Assembly (NCBI GenBank): GCA_964417725.1
Contig: CAYQIV010000012.1
Coordinates: 1-64,000, forward strand
Direction of reading: 5' to 3'
Source: SHZI01 sp964417725
GTDB lineage: Bacteria; Pseudomonadota; Gammaproteobacteria; Steroidobacterales; GCA-2729495
DNA length: 64,000 nt
In this document: piece after piece, positions 1-9,121 of the stretch
Layout: each line of letters opens with the position of its first letter
Numbering within the stretch: position 1 is the first letter of the stretch
Notes under the pieces: generated by a model
Seen by the model: only the letters and a program-made list of their open reading frames with translations
Told to the model about the DNA's origin: nothing
Databases searched by the model: none
Position numbers and translations under genes: made by a program

Positions 1-324
<324 letters not shown>

Positions 325-423
325 AAGTTTTGAGCTGAGTTGCGAGATCCCGACTGCATCGCATAAAGCGAGTTCATCGGTCACTCACGAGACGGGACTG
401 AAGCCAGACCCGGCAACGCGAGC

Positions 424-462
424 GCCCACACAAATTACCTGTTTTTCGATTGTTAAAGAGCG
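424..462 (-). promoter_or_regulatory. rRNA leader boxA/boxC antitermination site
   Basis: On the minus strand CGCTCTTTAACA (462 to 451) differs from the E. coli rrn boxA TGCTCTTTAACA only in its first base. It is followed by TGTGTGGGC (432 to 424), which matches boxC. Together they form the Nus-factor antitermination signal that lets RNA polymerase pass Rho sites in untranslated rRNA. It lies between the promoter at 493-520 and the 16S 5' end, as expected. Confidence 0.88.
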
Positions 463-492
463 GGCCCGACACCGTAGCCGGGCGGGCCAGTA

Positions 493-520
493 AGTATACA
501 GCGGGAACGTTACCGGTCAA
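493..520 (-). promoter_or_regulatory. rRNA operon sigma-70 promoter
   Basis: Minus strand -35 TTGACC (520 to 515), 16-bp spacer, -10 TATACT (498 to 493), then a GC-rich discriminator. The start point should be near 486, giving a leader of about 160 nt before 16S. An A/T run at 531-540 just upstream could act as an UP element; it overlaps the end of tyrS. Only one promoter is evident here. Confidence 0.82.
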
Positions 521-538
521 CAGATTCGGCAAAAAAAT

Positions 539-1777
539 TTAGGTGGACCCGGGTGACGCGCCAGACGGATTGCCAACCGGCGAAAGGTGGACCCGGCAAA
601 AACGCCTCTTGCCGACCTGGATGACCAGCGTCGCGGGATGGGTGAACACGAGGTCCCGACTGGAAATTCGCTCCCCGTCGATACGCACTGCACCCTGATC
701 GATCATCCGGCATGCCTCGGAGTTACTCGGCACCAGCCGCGAACGGGACAGCAGACTCGCCACCGCCAGCCCCTCAGGAGCCAGCGGCAACGTGACCTCC
801 TGCATGTCTTCAGGGACTTCCTGGAGGCGGAATCGGCGGACAAACCCCTCGGCAGCACCGGCCGCGGCCGATGGGCCATGGAAACGCGTGACGATCTCCC
901 CGGCAAGATCCATCTTGATGTCACGCGGGTTTGCGCCCGCCGCAACGCTTGCCCGCAATGCGGCAATATCGGCGAGAGAGCGGAAACTGAGCAGGTCGAA
1001 GTAACGCCACATCAACGCATCCGAGATGGACATCAGCTTGCCGTACATCTCTTGCGGTGCGTCGTTGACGCCGACGTAGTTCCCCAGTGACTTGGACATT
1101 TTCTGGACGCCGTCAAGCCCCTCGAGGAGGGGCACGGTGATCACCACCTGTGGGGCCTGCCCGGACTCTTGCTGGAGTTGGCGACCCACCAGCAGGTTGA
1201 AGCGCTGGTCCGTACCGCCCAACTCAATGTCGGCACGCAGCACGACGGAGTCGTAGCCCTGTACCAGCGGGTAAAGGAATTCATGGATGGCGATCGGCCT
1301 GCCCTCGGCATAACGCTTCCTGAAGTCGTCACGCTCAAGCATGCGGGCAACGGTGTAACGCCCCGCGAGACCAATGAGGCCGGCGGCATCCATCTGGCTC
1401 ATCCAGCGCGAGTTGAACTCGACCCGGGTAAGGGCCGGGTCGAGTATCTTGAAGACCTGTGCCTGGTAGGTCTCGGCATTCTGCGCCACCTCTTCCGGGG
1501 TCAGAGGCGGGCGGGTCACGTTACGCCCCGTTGGGTCGCCGATCAGCCCGGTAAAGTCGCCGATCAGGAAGACAACCTCATGGCCCATCGCCTGCAACTG
1601 CCTCATCTTGTTGATGAGAACGGTATGACCCAGGTGAAGATCGGGCGCTGTCGGGTCAAAGCCGGCCTTGACGACCAATGGACGACCGGCCCGCAATCGC
1701 TCGGCCAGTTCACCCTCGACAAGAATGTCGACAGTACCGCGCCTGATTTCAGCCAATTGTTCGTCAATCGGGCGCAT
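539..1777 (-). CDS. tyrS: tyrosine--tRNA ligase
   Basis: Charges tRNA(Tyr) with tyrosine in the cytoplasm. The 412-residue protein is a class I aminoacyl-tRNA synthetase close in length to E. coli TyrS (424). The HIGH-type motif HLGH is at residues 48-51 and KMSKS at 226-230. The C-terminal 70 residues form an S4-type RNA-binding domain, followed by a short Ser/Gly/Pro tail. The frame stays open upstream to 2131, but that stretch is unlike TyrS, so I start at the ATG at 1777 (MRPIDEQ). The stop falls just before the rRNA promoter, so readthrough would enter the rRNA operon. A divergent M23 peptidase gene lies upstream. Confidence 0.95.
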   Translation of the reverse strand: MRPIDEQLAEIRRGTVDILVEGELAERLRAGRPLVVKAGFDPTAPDLHLGHTVLINKMRQLQAMGHEVVFLIGDFTGLIGDPTGRNVTRPPLTPEEVAQNAETYQAQVFKILDPALTRVEFNSRWMSQMDAAGLIGLAGRYTVARMLERDDFRKRYAEGRPIAIHEFLYPLVQGYDSVVLRADIELGGTDQRFNLLVGRQLQQESGQAPQVVITVPLLEGLDGVQKMSKSLGNYVGVNDAPQEMYGKLMSISDALMWRYFDLLSFRSLADIAALRASVAAGANPRDIKMDLAGEIVTRFHGPSAAAGAAEGFVRRFRLQEVPEDMQEVTLPLAPEGLAVASLLSRSRLVPSNSEACRMIDQGAVRIDGERISSRDLVFTHPATLVIQVGKRRFCRVHLSPVGNPSGASPGST

Positions 1778-1810
1778 GGCGTCTGACAATGCCGGCCGGG
1801 AGGGGGCGGC

Positions 1811-1839
1811 AGGATAAACAATTCCAAGACCCCGGTCAC
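1811..1839 (-). promoter_or_regulatory. candidate tyrS promoter
   Basis: Minus strand GTGACC (1839 to 1834), 17-bp spacer, TATCCT (1816 to 1811). Each hexamer matches the sigma-70 consensus at four of six positions. The predicted leader before the tyrS ATG at 1777 is about 27 nt. Confidence 0.45.
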
Positions 1840-1907
1840 GGATCAGCGCCTGGCGGCAAACTAGAGTAACCCCCAGCGTGGTCGGAAGCATGACGCGTCC
1901 CGGCGGG

Positions 1908-1937
1908 TTGACCGGCGTAAACGGTGGCAGTGATAAT
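1908..1937 (+). promoter_or_regulatory. candidate promoter for the M23 peptidase gene
   Basis: TTGACC (1908-1913), 18-bp spacer, GATAAT (1932-1937), a five-of-six -10. It is divergent from the tyrS promoter in the 330-bp gap 1778-2107. Apart from these two promoters I see nothing in that gap. It would leave a leader of about 165 nt before the TTG start at 2108. Confidence 0.5.
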
Positions 1938-2107
1938 CGCCCGCGGGGCAAGGCGGTGAACCGGCGTTCAGTGCACCCCTGATGGGTGGGGCGCCCATGG
2001 GGTACAGGCCACCGCCGGATCGACACCCGCCGCGAATCGAATGACGGGGTCCCCAGCGGACTGACATCACGCGCCTGCAGGACAGCAGCAGAGGGCTTCG
2101 GCAGACC

Positions 2108-3454
2108 TTGATTAACGCAACGCAACAACACGGCTCATCCAATGCCTCCACCCCGAACCGGACGCTGAAAGGCGCCCGGGCAACTGGTTTGGTCGCGGCA
2201 TTTGCCGTGGCGGGCGGTGCCGTGCTGCTGTCGACGGTCGACGACCCTGCGCCCGATGTGCCGTTGGCGGCGCCGGACCTTGCAACCACCACATCGAGTG
2301 CGACCGACGTCTCCCCGACAGCGTCAGCCGCGGCCGACGACCCCAGCGAAACCTTGGTCCTCGAGGTCAGGCCCGGTGAAACCCTCGACCGGCTTTTCCG
2401 TACTGCAAACCTGAGTCTGGGCGATCTCGCCCTCATCCTCCAGTCAGATGTTGCACGAGCCAACTTGCGCATCCTCAAGCCCGGTGACGCCATCACCATC
2501 CGCCACATCGAAGGCCGGGTCATGGGCCTTGGGCGGGAAATCAGCATTGATCAGGCTCTCGATGTCGCGCGCTCGGAGGATGGGCTGTCGTTCGCTGCAC
2601 AACTGGTCAAGCTGCCGCTGGAGCGGCGTGAAGCAGAAGCGGCCGGCGTCATCTCGCGGTCGCTGTTCGAGTCGGCGCGCGATGCAAACATCTCGGACCC
2701 CCTGGTAATGAAGGTTGCGGAGATATTTGCCTGGGATATCGACTTCGTCCGGGATGTCGGCCAGGGAGACTCATTCACGCTGATATACGACGAGATCTGG
2801 CGTGACGGGCAGAAACTTGCCGACGGCCACATCATCGCGGCGGAATTCGTCAACCGCGGGTCACGCTACACCGCGGTGCGGTTCGAGGGTGAGGATGGCA
2901 AGGCCGACTACTACACTGTCGATGGCCGGCCCATGCGCAAGGCATTGCTGAGAGCCCCCCTGTCGTTCACGCGTATCAGTTCCGGGTTCAATCCCAGGCG
3001 CCGCCACCCGATCCTCAACACCATCCGTGCCCATCGTGGCGTCGATTACGCCGCTCCCAAGGGGACGCCCGTCAAGGCGGCTGGTGATGGCAAGATCATC
3101 TTCAAGGGCTGGAAAAGCGGTTACGGCAACACGGTCATCATCCAGCACGGGCGCGAGGTGACGACGCTATACGCGCATCTTTCGGGCTTCGGCCGAAGCT
3201 TGCGGTATGGCAGCCACGTGCGGCAGGGGGAGTCGATCGGCTACGTCGGGGCGTCGGGCCTTGCGACTGCGCCGCACCTGCATTATGAGTATCGTCGCAA
3301 TGGCGTCCACCTTGACCCGCGGACGGTGGCCCTGCCACCGGCCGACCCGTTGCGTGGCCCACAACTCACCGCTTTCCAGGGCATGGCCCGGCCGTTGCTT
3401 GACCGCCTGGAATCACGTCGCGCCCTGCTGGCAGCCAATCAGCTGATACCCTGA
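2108..3454 (+). CDS. M23-family murein endopeptidase (MepM-like)
   Basis: Predicted D,D-endopeptidase that cleaves peptidoglycan cross-links in the periplasm. Residues 25-43 are one hydrophobic segment (signal anchor). A LysM/OapA-like region (about 83-145) follows, and a LytM domain lies at about 285-400. The zinc-site signature is intact: H309-x3-D313 (HRGVDYAAP) and H390-L-H392. The 448-residue length suits MepM/YebA. No ATG precedes the conserved region in frame, so the TTG at 2108 is used; the start is uncertain. It lies between divergent tyrS and anmK, a peptidoglycan-recycling kinase, an arrangement common in gammaproteobacteria. Confidence 0.88.
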   Translation: MINATQQHGSSNASTPNRTLKGARATGLVAAFAVAGGAVLLSTVDDPAPDVPLAAPDLATTTSSATDVSPTASAAADDPSETLVLEVRPGETLDRLFRTANLSLGDLALILQSDVARANLRILKPGDAITIRHIEGRVMGLGREISIDQALDVARSEDGLSFAAQLVKLPLERREAEAAGVISRSLFESARDANISDPLVMKVAEIFAWDIDFVRDVGQGDSFTLIYDEIWRDGQKLADGHIIAAEFVNRGSRYTAVRFEGEDGKADYYTVDGRPMRKALLRAPLSFTRISSGFNPRRRHPILNTIRAHRGVDYAAPKGTPVKAAGDGKIIFKGWKSGYGNTVIIQHGREVTTLYAHLSGFGRSLRYGSHVRQGESIGYVGASGLATAPHLHYEYRRNGVHLDPRTVALPPADPLRGPQLTAFQGMARPLLDRLESRRALLAANQLIP

Positions 3455-3514
3455 GGCGCGCGATACGCGCTCCAGGCGGGTTTCCCGATTCTTCATGGCG
3501 TACCCACGCAAGGG

Positions 3515-4654
3515 ATGTCCGAGCCTGTGCACAGCCCGGAGTATTTCATCGGCCTGATGTCCGGAACCAGCATGGATGGCATCGATGCTGTCCTGGCCGA
3601 TTTTACGGCCGACCGCTGCCGGGTACATGGCCAGCATCACCAGCCCTATCACCCGGAAACACTCGCCGACCTCAAACGAATGGTACTCAGCCCGCGGGAG
3701 GCCGGCCTCGCCGATGTCGCTGCGCTGGACGCGCGCATCGCCGTGGATTTTTCCAGGGCAGCTTCGACGTTGCTGCAAGGCTGTGACATCCATCCATCAC
3801 GGGTCACCGCCATCGGCAGCCATGGACAGACCGTACTACATTCACCCCTCAGCAACCCCGCCTTTACCGTGCAACTCGGCGATCCGGCCATCATCGCGGC
3901 ACGTACCGGCATACCCGTCATCGGCCACTTCCGGCAGGGGGATCTTGCCGAGGGCGGCCAGGGCGCACCACTGGTCCCCGCATTCCATGCCTTTGCATTC
4001 GGGCAGCCACCGGGGCGCCGGGCAATCCTCAATATCGGGGGCATCGCGAACCTCACCCTGCTGTCGCCGATTGGTGCGGAGAAGGGCTTCGACACCGGAC
4101 CGGGCAACACGTTGCTGGACGGCTGGTGCCAGGACCGGCGCGGCGAGCCCTTCGACCGCGATGGCGCATGGGCAGCCTCGGGCCGGGTCGTCGACCGGCT
4201 CCTCGCGGCAATGCTGCAGGAGCCTTACTTTGACCGCATGCCACCCAAGAGCACGGGCATTGATGTCTTCAACCGCGGCTGGTTGGGCCGGTATCTGGGC
4301 ATTCATGCCGCAGAAGCCGACCCCGCCGACATCCAGGCCACCCTGGCCGAGCTCACGGCTGCCACCATTGCCGAGGCCCTGCGGCGGCTGGGGCCGGTTG
4401 CAGAGTTGATTGCGTGCGGTGGTGGAACCTATAACCGCGACCTGCTGGCACGCCTGGGCCGTCGGCTGCCCGGCTGCCAGATCGCCACCAGCGACGACTG
4501 GGGTATCCCTCCCAATCTGGTCGAGGCAGCGGCCTTTGCGTGGATGGCGCGGGAGCGGCTCGCCAGTCGCCCATCGAACGTACCGTGCGCAACGGGCGCT
4601 CGCTGCGGGGTTTCTCTGGGCGGCATCTATCTTCCGGGCACGCCGCAGGGCTGA
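3515..4654 (+). CDS. anmK: anhydro-N-acetylmuramic acid kinase
   Basis: Cytoplasmic kinase that opens the 1,6-anhydro ring of anhydroMurNAc and phosphorylates it to MurNAc-6-P in peptidoglycan recycling. The 379-residue protein shows the family N-terminal phosphate-binding segment GLMSGTSMDGID (residues 13-24). The sugar-kinase motifs NIGGIANLT and GFDTGPGNTLLD follow, and ACGGGTYN lies near the C terminus. It starts 60 bp after the M23 endopeptidase gene on the same strand, so the two may be co-transcribed. AmpD at 17903 makes this enzyme's substrate from anhydro-muropeptides. Confidence 0.96.
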   Translation: MSEPVHSPEYFIGLMSGTSMDGIDAVLADFTADRCRVHGQHHQPYHPETLADLKRMVLSPREAGLADVAALDARIAVDFSRAASTLLQGCDIHPSRVTAIGSHGQTVLHSPLSNPAFTVQLGDPAIIAARTGIPVIGHFRQGDLAEGGQGAPLVPAFHAFAFGQPPGRRAILNIGGIANLTLLSPIGAEKGFDTGPGNTLLDGWCQDRRGEPFDRDGAWAASGRVVDRLLAAMLQEPYFDRMPPKSTGIDVFNRGWLGRYLGIHAAEADPADIQATLAELTAATIAEALRRLGPVAELIACGGGTYNRDLLARLGRRLPGCQIATSDDWGIPPNLVEAAAFAWMARERLASRPSNVPCATGARCGVSLGGIYLPGTPQG

Positions 4655-4771
4655 GTAACGGCTTGGCGGATCCACCGGCCTGCCGGCGACTTATGACAAC
4701 TGTGACGCACGCAACATGGCAGCAACTCGCCACTGCTATAGTTTTTTCCTGCCGCCGGTGGACCAGTACCC

Positions 4772-6859
4772 GTGGATACGCCCAATCTCAAACTGCCCGA
4801 GTATTTCATCAACCGGGAACTCAGCGCGCTCGAGTTCAACCGGCGCGTGCTGCATCAGGCGACCAATGCGAATATCCCGCTCCTGGAGCGACTCAAGTTC
4901 CTTTGCATCGTTTCCACCAATTTGGATGAGTTTTTCGAGATTCGCGTCAGCGGGCTGCGCCAGCGCCTTGAACTCGGATTGGCCGCGCAGGGTCCGGACA
5001 TGCAGACGCCACGCCAGGTACTTGCCGAGATCAGCGCACGGACACGCACGCTGGTCGATGAACAGTATGGACTCCTTAACGACACGCTGATCCCGGCGCT
5101 GGAGACCGAGGGGATTCGGTTCATTCGCCGGACGCGATGGAACACCGCCCAGCTGGCATGGCTACGTGATCTTTTCCACAGGGAGATCGAACCCGTGCTT
5201 AGCCCCACGGCGCTCGATCCGGCCCGCCCGTTCCCCAAAATTCTCAACAAGAGCCTGAACTTCATTGTCGGTCTGCAAGGTGTCCACGCATTCGGTCGCC
5301 CGTGCCATCGCGCCATCGTCCAGGCGCCCCGTTCGCTGCCCCGCCTGATCCGTCTGGATCCCGATCTTCCGGATACGGGTGCCAATGATTTCGTCTTCCT
5401 CTCTTCCATCATTCACGCCTTTGTCGATGAACTGTTCACCGGGATGGAGATCCAGGGCTGCTACCAGTTCCGTGTCACACGCAACAGCGACCTGTATGTC
5501 GACAGTGAAGAGGTCGATGATCTGATGCGTGCCGTCGAGGGCGAGCTGATCGCATCTCGCTACGGGGATGCTGTGAGACTCGAGATCGCACACGACTGCC
5601 CGAAAGAACATACTGATTTTTTGCTCGACATGTTCGATCTGGGGGAAGACGACCTCTACCGCGTTGACGGTCCGGTCAACCTCAACAGGTTGATGGCCAT
5701 CTACCAGCTCGCCCAGCGCGAGGACCTCAAAGATCCGGCCTTCACGCCCGGAATACCCCGCTCGCTGGTTGGCGCCGACGACTTGCTCTCGGCGATCCGC
5801 AGCGGCGACATCCTCCTTCACCACCCATTCGAGTCGTTCATTCCTGTAATGGAACTCATCAGTCGGTCCGCCGATGACCCTGATGTCCTCGCCATCAAGA
5901 TCACGCTGTACCGTACCGGCCCTGCATCGCCGATCGTCGACTCTCTGGTCAGGGCGGCTCAAGCGGGCAAGGAGGTCACGGTCAGCATCGAACTGCGTGC
6001 ACGCTTCGATGAAGCCGAGAATATCGGGCTGGCAAACCGGCTTCAGGAAGCCGGTGCACATGTCGTCTATGGCGTGGTTGGCTTCAAGACCCATTGCAAG
6101 ATGGCGCTGGTCGTGCGTCGCGAGAGCGGCCAACTGCGGCGCTACGTCCATCTGGGGACGGGCAACTATCATTCGGGGACGGCCCGCACCTACACTGACT
6201 ACAGCCTGCTTTCAGCAGACAGCGCACTCACCGAAGACGTACACCACGTGTTCCTGCAACTGACGAGCCTCATGCAGACGCCCCGGTTGCAACGGCTCGC
6301 GCAGGCGCCGTTCGATCTTCACGAGCGGATTCTCGACCTCATCGAACGCGAGATCAGCAACGTGAAGGCGGGAGGCAATGGTCACATCATTGCCAAGATC
6401 AACGCGCTGGTGGAGCCGGAGGTCATCCGCGCGCTCTACCGCGCTTCTGCCGCTGGCGTCATGGTCGACCTGATTGTTCGAGGTATTTGCTGCCTGCGAC
6501 CCCAAATCCCCGGTATCTCCGAGAATATCCGCGTGCGCTCCATCGTCGGCCGGTTCCTTGAACACTCACGCGTGTATTACTTCCATGGCAATGGCGAGGA
6601 GGATGTCTTCTGCTCCAGTGCGGACTGGATGGATCGCAATTTCTTCAGGCGCGTCGAGATATTGTTCCCGGTGCGGGACCCGACCCTGAAGCGGCGCATC
6701 ATCTCGGATCTCGATACCTACCTGTCCGATAACTGCCAGGCCTGGGAGCTCCGCGCCGACGGCAGCTATACGGCCCCGGAGATCGCCGGCCGCGGCGACG
6801 CACTGTCGAGCCAGCAGCATTTCCTGCGGCAACTGGCTGAGGTCAGCAGCAGCCGCTGA
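4772..6859 (+). CDS. ppk: polyphosphate kinase 1
   Basis: Reversibly polymerises the gamma-phosphate of ATP into inorganic polyphosphate. At 695 residues it matches the PPK1 family. The N-terminal helical domain begins YFINRELSALEFNRRVL. The catalytic region contains KTHCKM with H441, equivalent to the autophosphorylated histidine of E. coli PPK1, followed by HLGTGNYH and TDYSLL. A second conserved block, CSSADWMDRNFFRRVE, lies near residue 620. The only good start is the GTG at 4772. A TATAGT hexamer at 4737-4742 may be its -10, without a convincing -35. The exopolyphosphatase gene converges on it from the minus strand. Confidence 0.96.
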   Translation: MDTPNLKLPEYFINRELSALEFNRRVLHQATNANIPLLERLKFLCIVSTNLDEFFEIRVSGLRQRLELGLAAQGPDMQTPRQVLAEISARTRTLVDEQYGLLNDTLIPALETEGIRFIRRTRWNTAQLAWLRDLFHREIEPVLSPTALDPARPFPKILNKSLNFIVGLQGVHAFGRPCHRAIVQAPRSLPRLIRLDPDLPDTGANDFVFLSSIIHAFVDELFTGMEIQGCYQFRVTRNSDLYVDSEEVDDLMRAVEGELIASRYGDAVRLEIAHDCPKEHTDFLLDMFDLGEDDLYRVDGPVNLNRLMAIYQLAQREDLKDPAFTPGIPRSLVGADDLLSAIRSGDILLHHPFESFIPVMELISRSADDPDVLAIKITLYRTGPASPIVDSLVRAAQAGKEVTVSIELRARFDEAENIGLANRLQEAGAHVVYGVVGFKTHCKMALVVRRESGQLRRYVHLGTGNYHSGTARTYTDYSLLSADSALTEDVHHVFLQLTSLMQTPRLQRLAQAPFDLHERILDLIEREISNVKAGGNGHIIAKINALVEPEVIRALYRASAAGVMVDLIVRGICCLRPQIPGISENIRVRSIVGRFLEHSRVYYFHGNGEEDVFCSSADWMDRNFFRRVEILFPVRDPTLKRRIISDLDTYLSDNCQAWELRADGSYTAPEIAGRGDALSSQQHFLRQLAEVSSSR

Positions 6860-6951
6860 CGTCCGGCGAAAGACATCCCACGGAGTTGGGTTGCCATTGC
6901 CACCGCCGTCCGGGCATCACCCTTCCCGCAGAACAGTCGGCAGGCCGGACC

Positions 6952-8460
6952 CTAGTCAAGTGGCCTGATGACCAGCGAGATGCCTGCGCCTTCGAGCAGT
7001 TTCTGCTCGCGGTTAAGATCGGCGAGGGTGAGCGGGTTACGCGCCAGCCAGGCCCCGGGCAAGGCAACCCTCACCGTCCTGCCGTGCACTGACAGCTGGA
7101 AATCCGGCAGCGCCTGGCTGGAGCGACTACGGTGGAACAGCACGGCAAGTCGCAACAGGACCGCCAGGCGAAAGACGCGGCGGCGCTGCGCCGCAAGCAG
7201 GCCGGAGAACTGGGGCTTGCTGAACTGCCGGCGATGGGTCAGCACAAGTTGGGCCAGTGCCCGCTGCTCCTCGCGGGTAAAGCCCGGCATGTCGGCATTC
7301 TCCAGGACATATGCCCCATGCCGATGATAGTGCGCATGGGCGATATCGAGGCCCAGCTCATGCAACGATGCCGCCCAGTCGAGCATCTCCCGGTCGGCTT
7401 CGGTCTCCAGGGACCACGACTTCGCCACCGATTCCAGCATCTTCAGCGCAGTCGCCCGCACTCGCCCGGCCTGATCCCTGTCGACGTGGTAACGACCAGC
7501 CATGGCGCGAACCGTACGTGTCCTCGCATCCTCATCGGTCAGCCGGCCGACCATGTCATAAAGAATACCTTCGCGTAGCGCTCCATCGGCCACCGTCATG
7601 CGCTGCAGGCCGATGGCATCCATGACCTCGATGAGGATGGCGATCCCGCCAGCGAACGACACGGCGCGGTCCGATGAAAGTGACTGCAGGCGCAGATTGT
7701 CAATGCGACCGGCATTGGCCATCTGGCCAATCAGCCATTCAAGCCCCTCGACGGTAATGCCGGTGCGGCCGGCGGCCGCCAGCACGGATTCCGCGGCACG
7801 GATCGTGCCCGAAGTGCCAGCAACGAGCACCGGCTCGATACGCCTGAACTGCGCCCGTACGGGCTCGAGTTCCAGCCGCGCCTGCAGCCTTGCCTTGTGG
7901 AAAGACCGCATCGAGAGGCGGCCATCCGGAAAACACGCTTCGGTCAACCCGACGCAGCCCATGGCCAGACTTTCCATGAGCTCGGGCTGCAGCCCGCGAC
8001 CGGCAACGATCTCCGTGCTGCCACCACCGATGTCGACGATCAACTGAGGGCCATTGACCCGCGGCAGGTAATGACTGGCACCAATGTAGATCAGGCGAGC
8101 CTCTTCGATGCCGGAGATGACCTCGACCGGATGGCCCAGCGCCGCCGTGGCACGCCGCACGAACAGTCCCGGCGAGCGGGCCCGCCGCAGCGTGTTTGTT
8201 CCTACCACGCGAACCCGTTCGGCGCGCATCTCTCGCAATCGTTCACCAAATCGCCTCAGGCATTCCAGCGCGATGAGCTGTTGCCGCTCGCTGATCCGCC
8301 CGCGGCGATCCAGGCCGGCGGCGAGTCGAACCATCTCGCGCAGGCGGTCGATGACCGTGATCTGGCCGTAGGCGAGGCGGGCAACGACCATATGGAAGCT
8401 GTTCGATCCGAGGTCGACCGCCGCCAGCACCTCGGGCTCGCGCAGCTGCTGGCCCGGCAT
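6952..8460 (-). CDS. ppx: exopolyphosphatase (Ppx/GppA family)
   Basis: Processively removes terminal phosphates from polyphosphate, and possibly the 5' phosphate of pppGpp. The 502-residue protein has the actin-like ATPase fold. VDLGSNSFHMVV (residues 15-26) is phosphate-binding loop 1, VDIGGGSTEI is loop 2, and GTSGTIRA follows. A C-terminal HD-like helical domain carries SLHELGLDIAH, as in E. coli Ppx. Converging ppk and ppx genes are typical. It begins 24 bp after rppH on the same strand, so the two probably form an operon. I choose Ppx over GppA because of length and the ppk neighbour. Confidence 0.93.
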   Translation of the reverse strand: MPGQQLREPEVLAAVDLGSNSFHMVVARLAYGQITVIDRLREMVRLAAGLDRRGRISERQQLIALECLRRFGERLREMRAERVRVVGTNTLRRARSPGLFVRRATAALGHPVEVISGIEEARLIYIGASHYLPRVNGPQLIVDIGGGSTEIVAGRGLQPELMESLAMGCVGLTEACFPDGRLSMRSFHKARLQARLELEPVRAQFRRIEPVLVAGTSGTIRAAESVLAAAGRTGITVEGLEWLIGQMANAGRIDNLRLQSLSSDRAVSFAGGIAILIEVMDAIGLQRMTVADGALREGILYDMVGRLTDEDARTRTVRAMAGRYHVDRDQAGRVRATALKMLESVAKSWSLETEADREMLDWAASLHELGLDIAHAHYHRHGAYVLENADMPGFTREEQRALAQLVLTHRRQFSKPQFSGLLAAQRRRVFRLAVLLRLAVLFHRSRSSQALPDFQLSVHGRTVRVALPGAWLARNPLTLADLNREQKLLEGAGISLVIRPLD

Positions 8461-8484
8461 CAGCGCCCCCTGCAGCGCAAGACT

Positions 8485-9030
8485 TCAGTCACCACAGCCC
8501 TCCCATTCGGGTCGCCACCACCCCGGCCGGGGAGGCAAACCTGCCGGATAAAGCAGCGCACCAAGTTCTCTCAGGGCCCTGATATAGACATGACGTTTGA
8601 AGAAAATGACCTCGCGCACCGGTTCCCAGAATTCGACCCAGCGCCAACGATCGAATTCCGGTGTTGCCGTGGTGTCAAGCTTCAGTGCCGAATCACCCGT
8701 CTTCAGCCTGAGGAGAAACCAGCGCTGTTTCTGGCCAATACACAACGGCTGGACATTGCGGCGGATGTATTGCTCAGGCAGGTGGTAATGGAGCCAGTCA
8801 CGCGTGCAGCCCAGAAGCTCGACATCCGCCCTGGTCAGCCCCACTTCCTCGCACAGCTCCCGGTACATCGCCGCCTCGGTCTCTTCGGTACGGCGGATGC
8901 CACCCTGTGGAAATTGCCAGCCTTGCTGGCCAATGCGTCCGCCGATGAGCACGGCACCGGAAGCATCGCTGATGATGATGCCAACGTTGGCACGGAAACC
9001 CTCGGCATCAATGTGATCGTGGTCCTGCAT
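8485..9030 (-). CDS. rppH: RNA pyrophosphohydrolase
   Basis: Nudix hydrolase that removes pyrophosphate from the 5' end of primary transcripts, starting RNase E-dependent decay. In this 181-residue protein the Nudix box spans residues 43-65, with the catalytic core REL-x-EE-x-GL intact, preceded by the family-typical GWQFPQGG. The N terminus (DAEGFRANVGI) aligns with the E. coli start, extended by about six residues. Divergent from btuC, with 91 bp between the two starts. Probably the first gene of an rppH-ppx operon. Confidence 0.93.
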   Translation of the reverse strand: MQDHDHIDAEGFRANVGIIISDASGAVLIGGRIGQQGWQFPQGGIRRTEETEAAMYRELCEEVGLTRADVELLGCTRDWLHYHLPEQYIRRNVQPLCIGQKQRWFLLRLKTGDSALKLDTTATPEFDRWRWVEFWEPVREVIFFKRHVYIRALRELGALLYPAGLPPRPGWWRPEWEGCGD

Positions 9031-9121
9031 GACGGGCCGGATTCTTTCACAACGCGCCCGACTGTGTCACGGTCCGCCATCGGGTAAACTCGCCGCGGAC
9101 CCGGCTTTCCGCAGATCATCC

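Noticed and set aside
1778..2131. An N-terminal extension of tyrS to 2131.
   Set aside because: The extra 118 residues lack TyrS similarity, are Arg/Pro-rich, overlap the divergent M23 gene and cover both candidate promoters.
4689..4707. A possible Pho box (two TGAC-containing repeats) upstream of ppk.
   Set aside because: The repeats are 9 bp apart rather than the 11 bp of a Pho box, and the match to CTGTCAT is poor.
4715..4742. A second sigma-54-like sequence (ATGGCAGCAACTCGCC) before ppk.
   Set aside because: The GG and GC elements are not separated by the required 10-bp interval and the -12 TTGC is missing; a TATAGT -10 nearby is the better reading.
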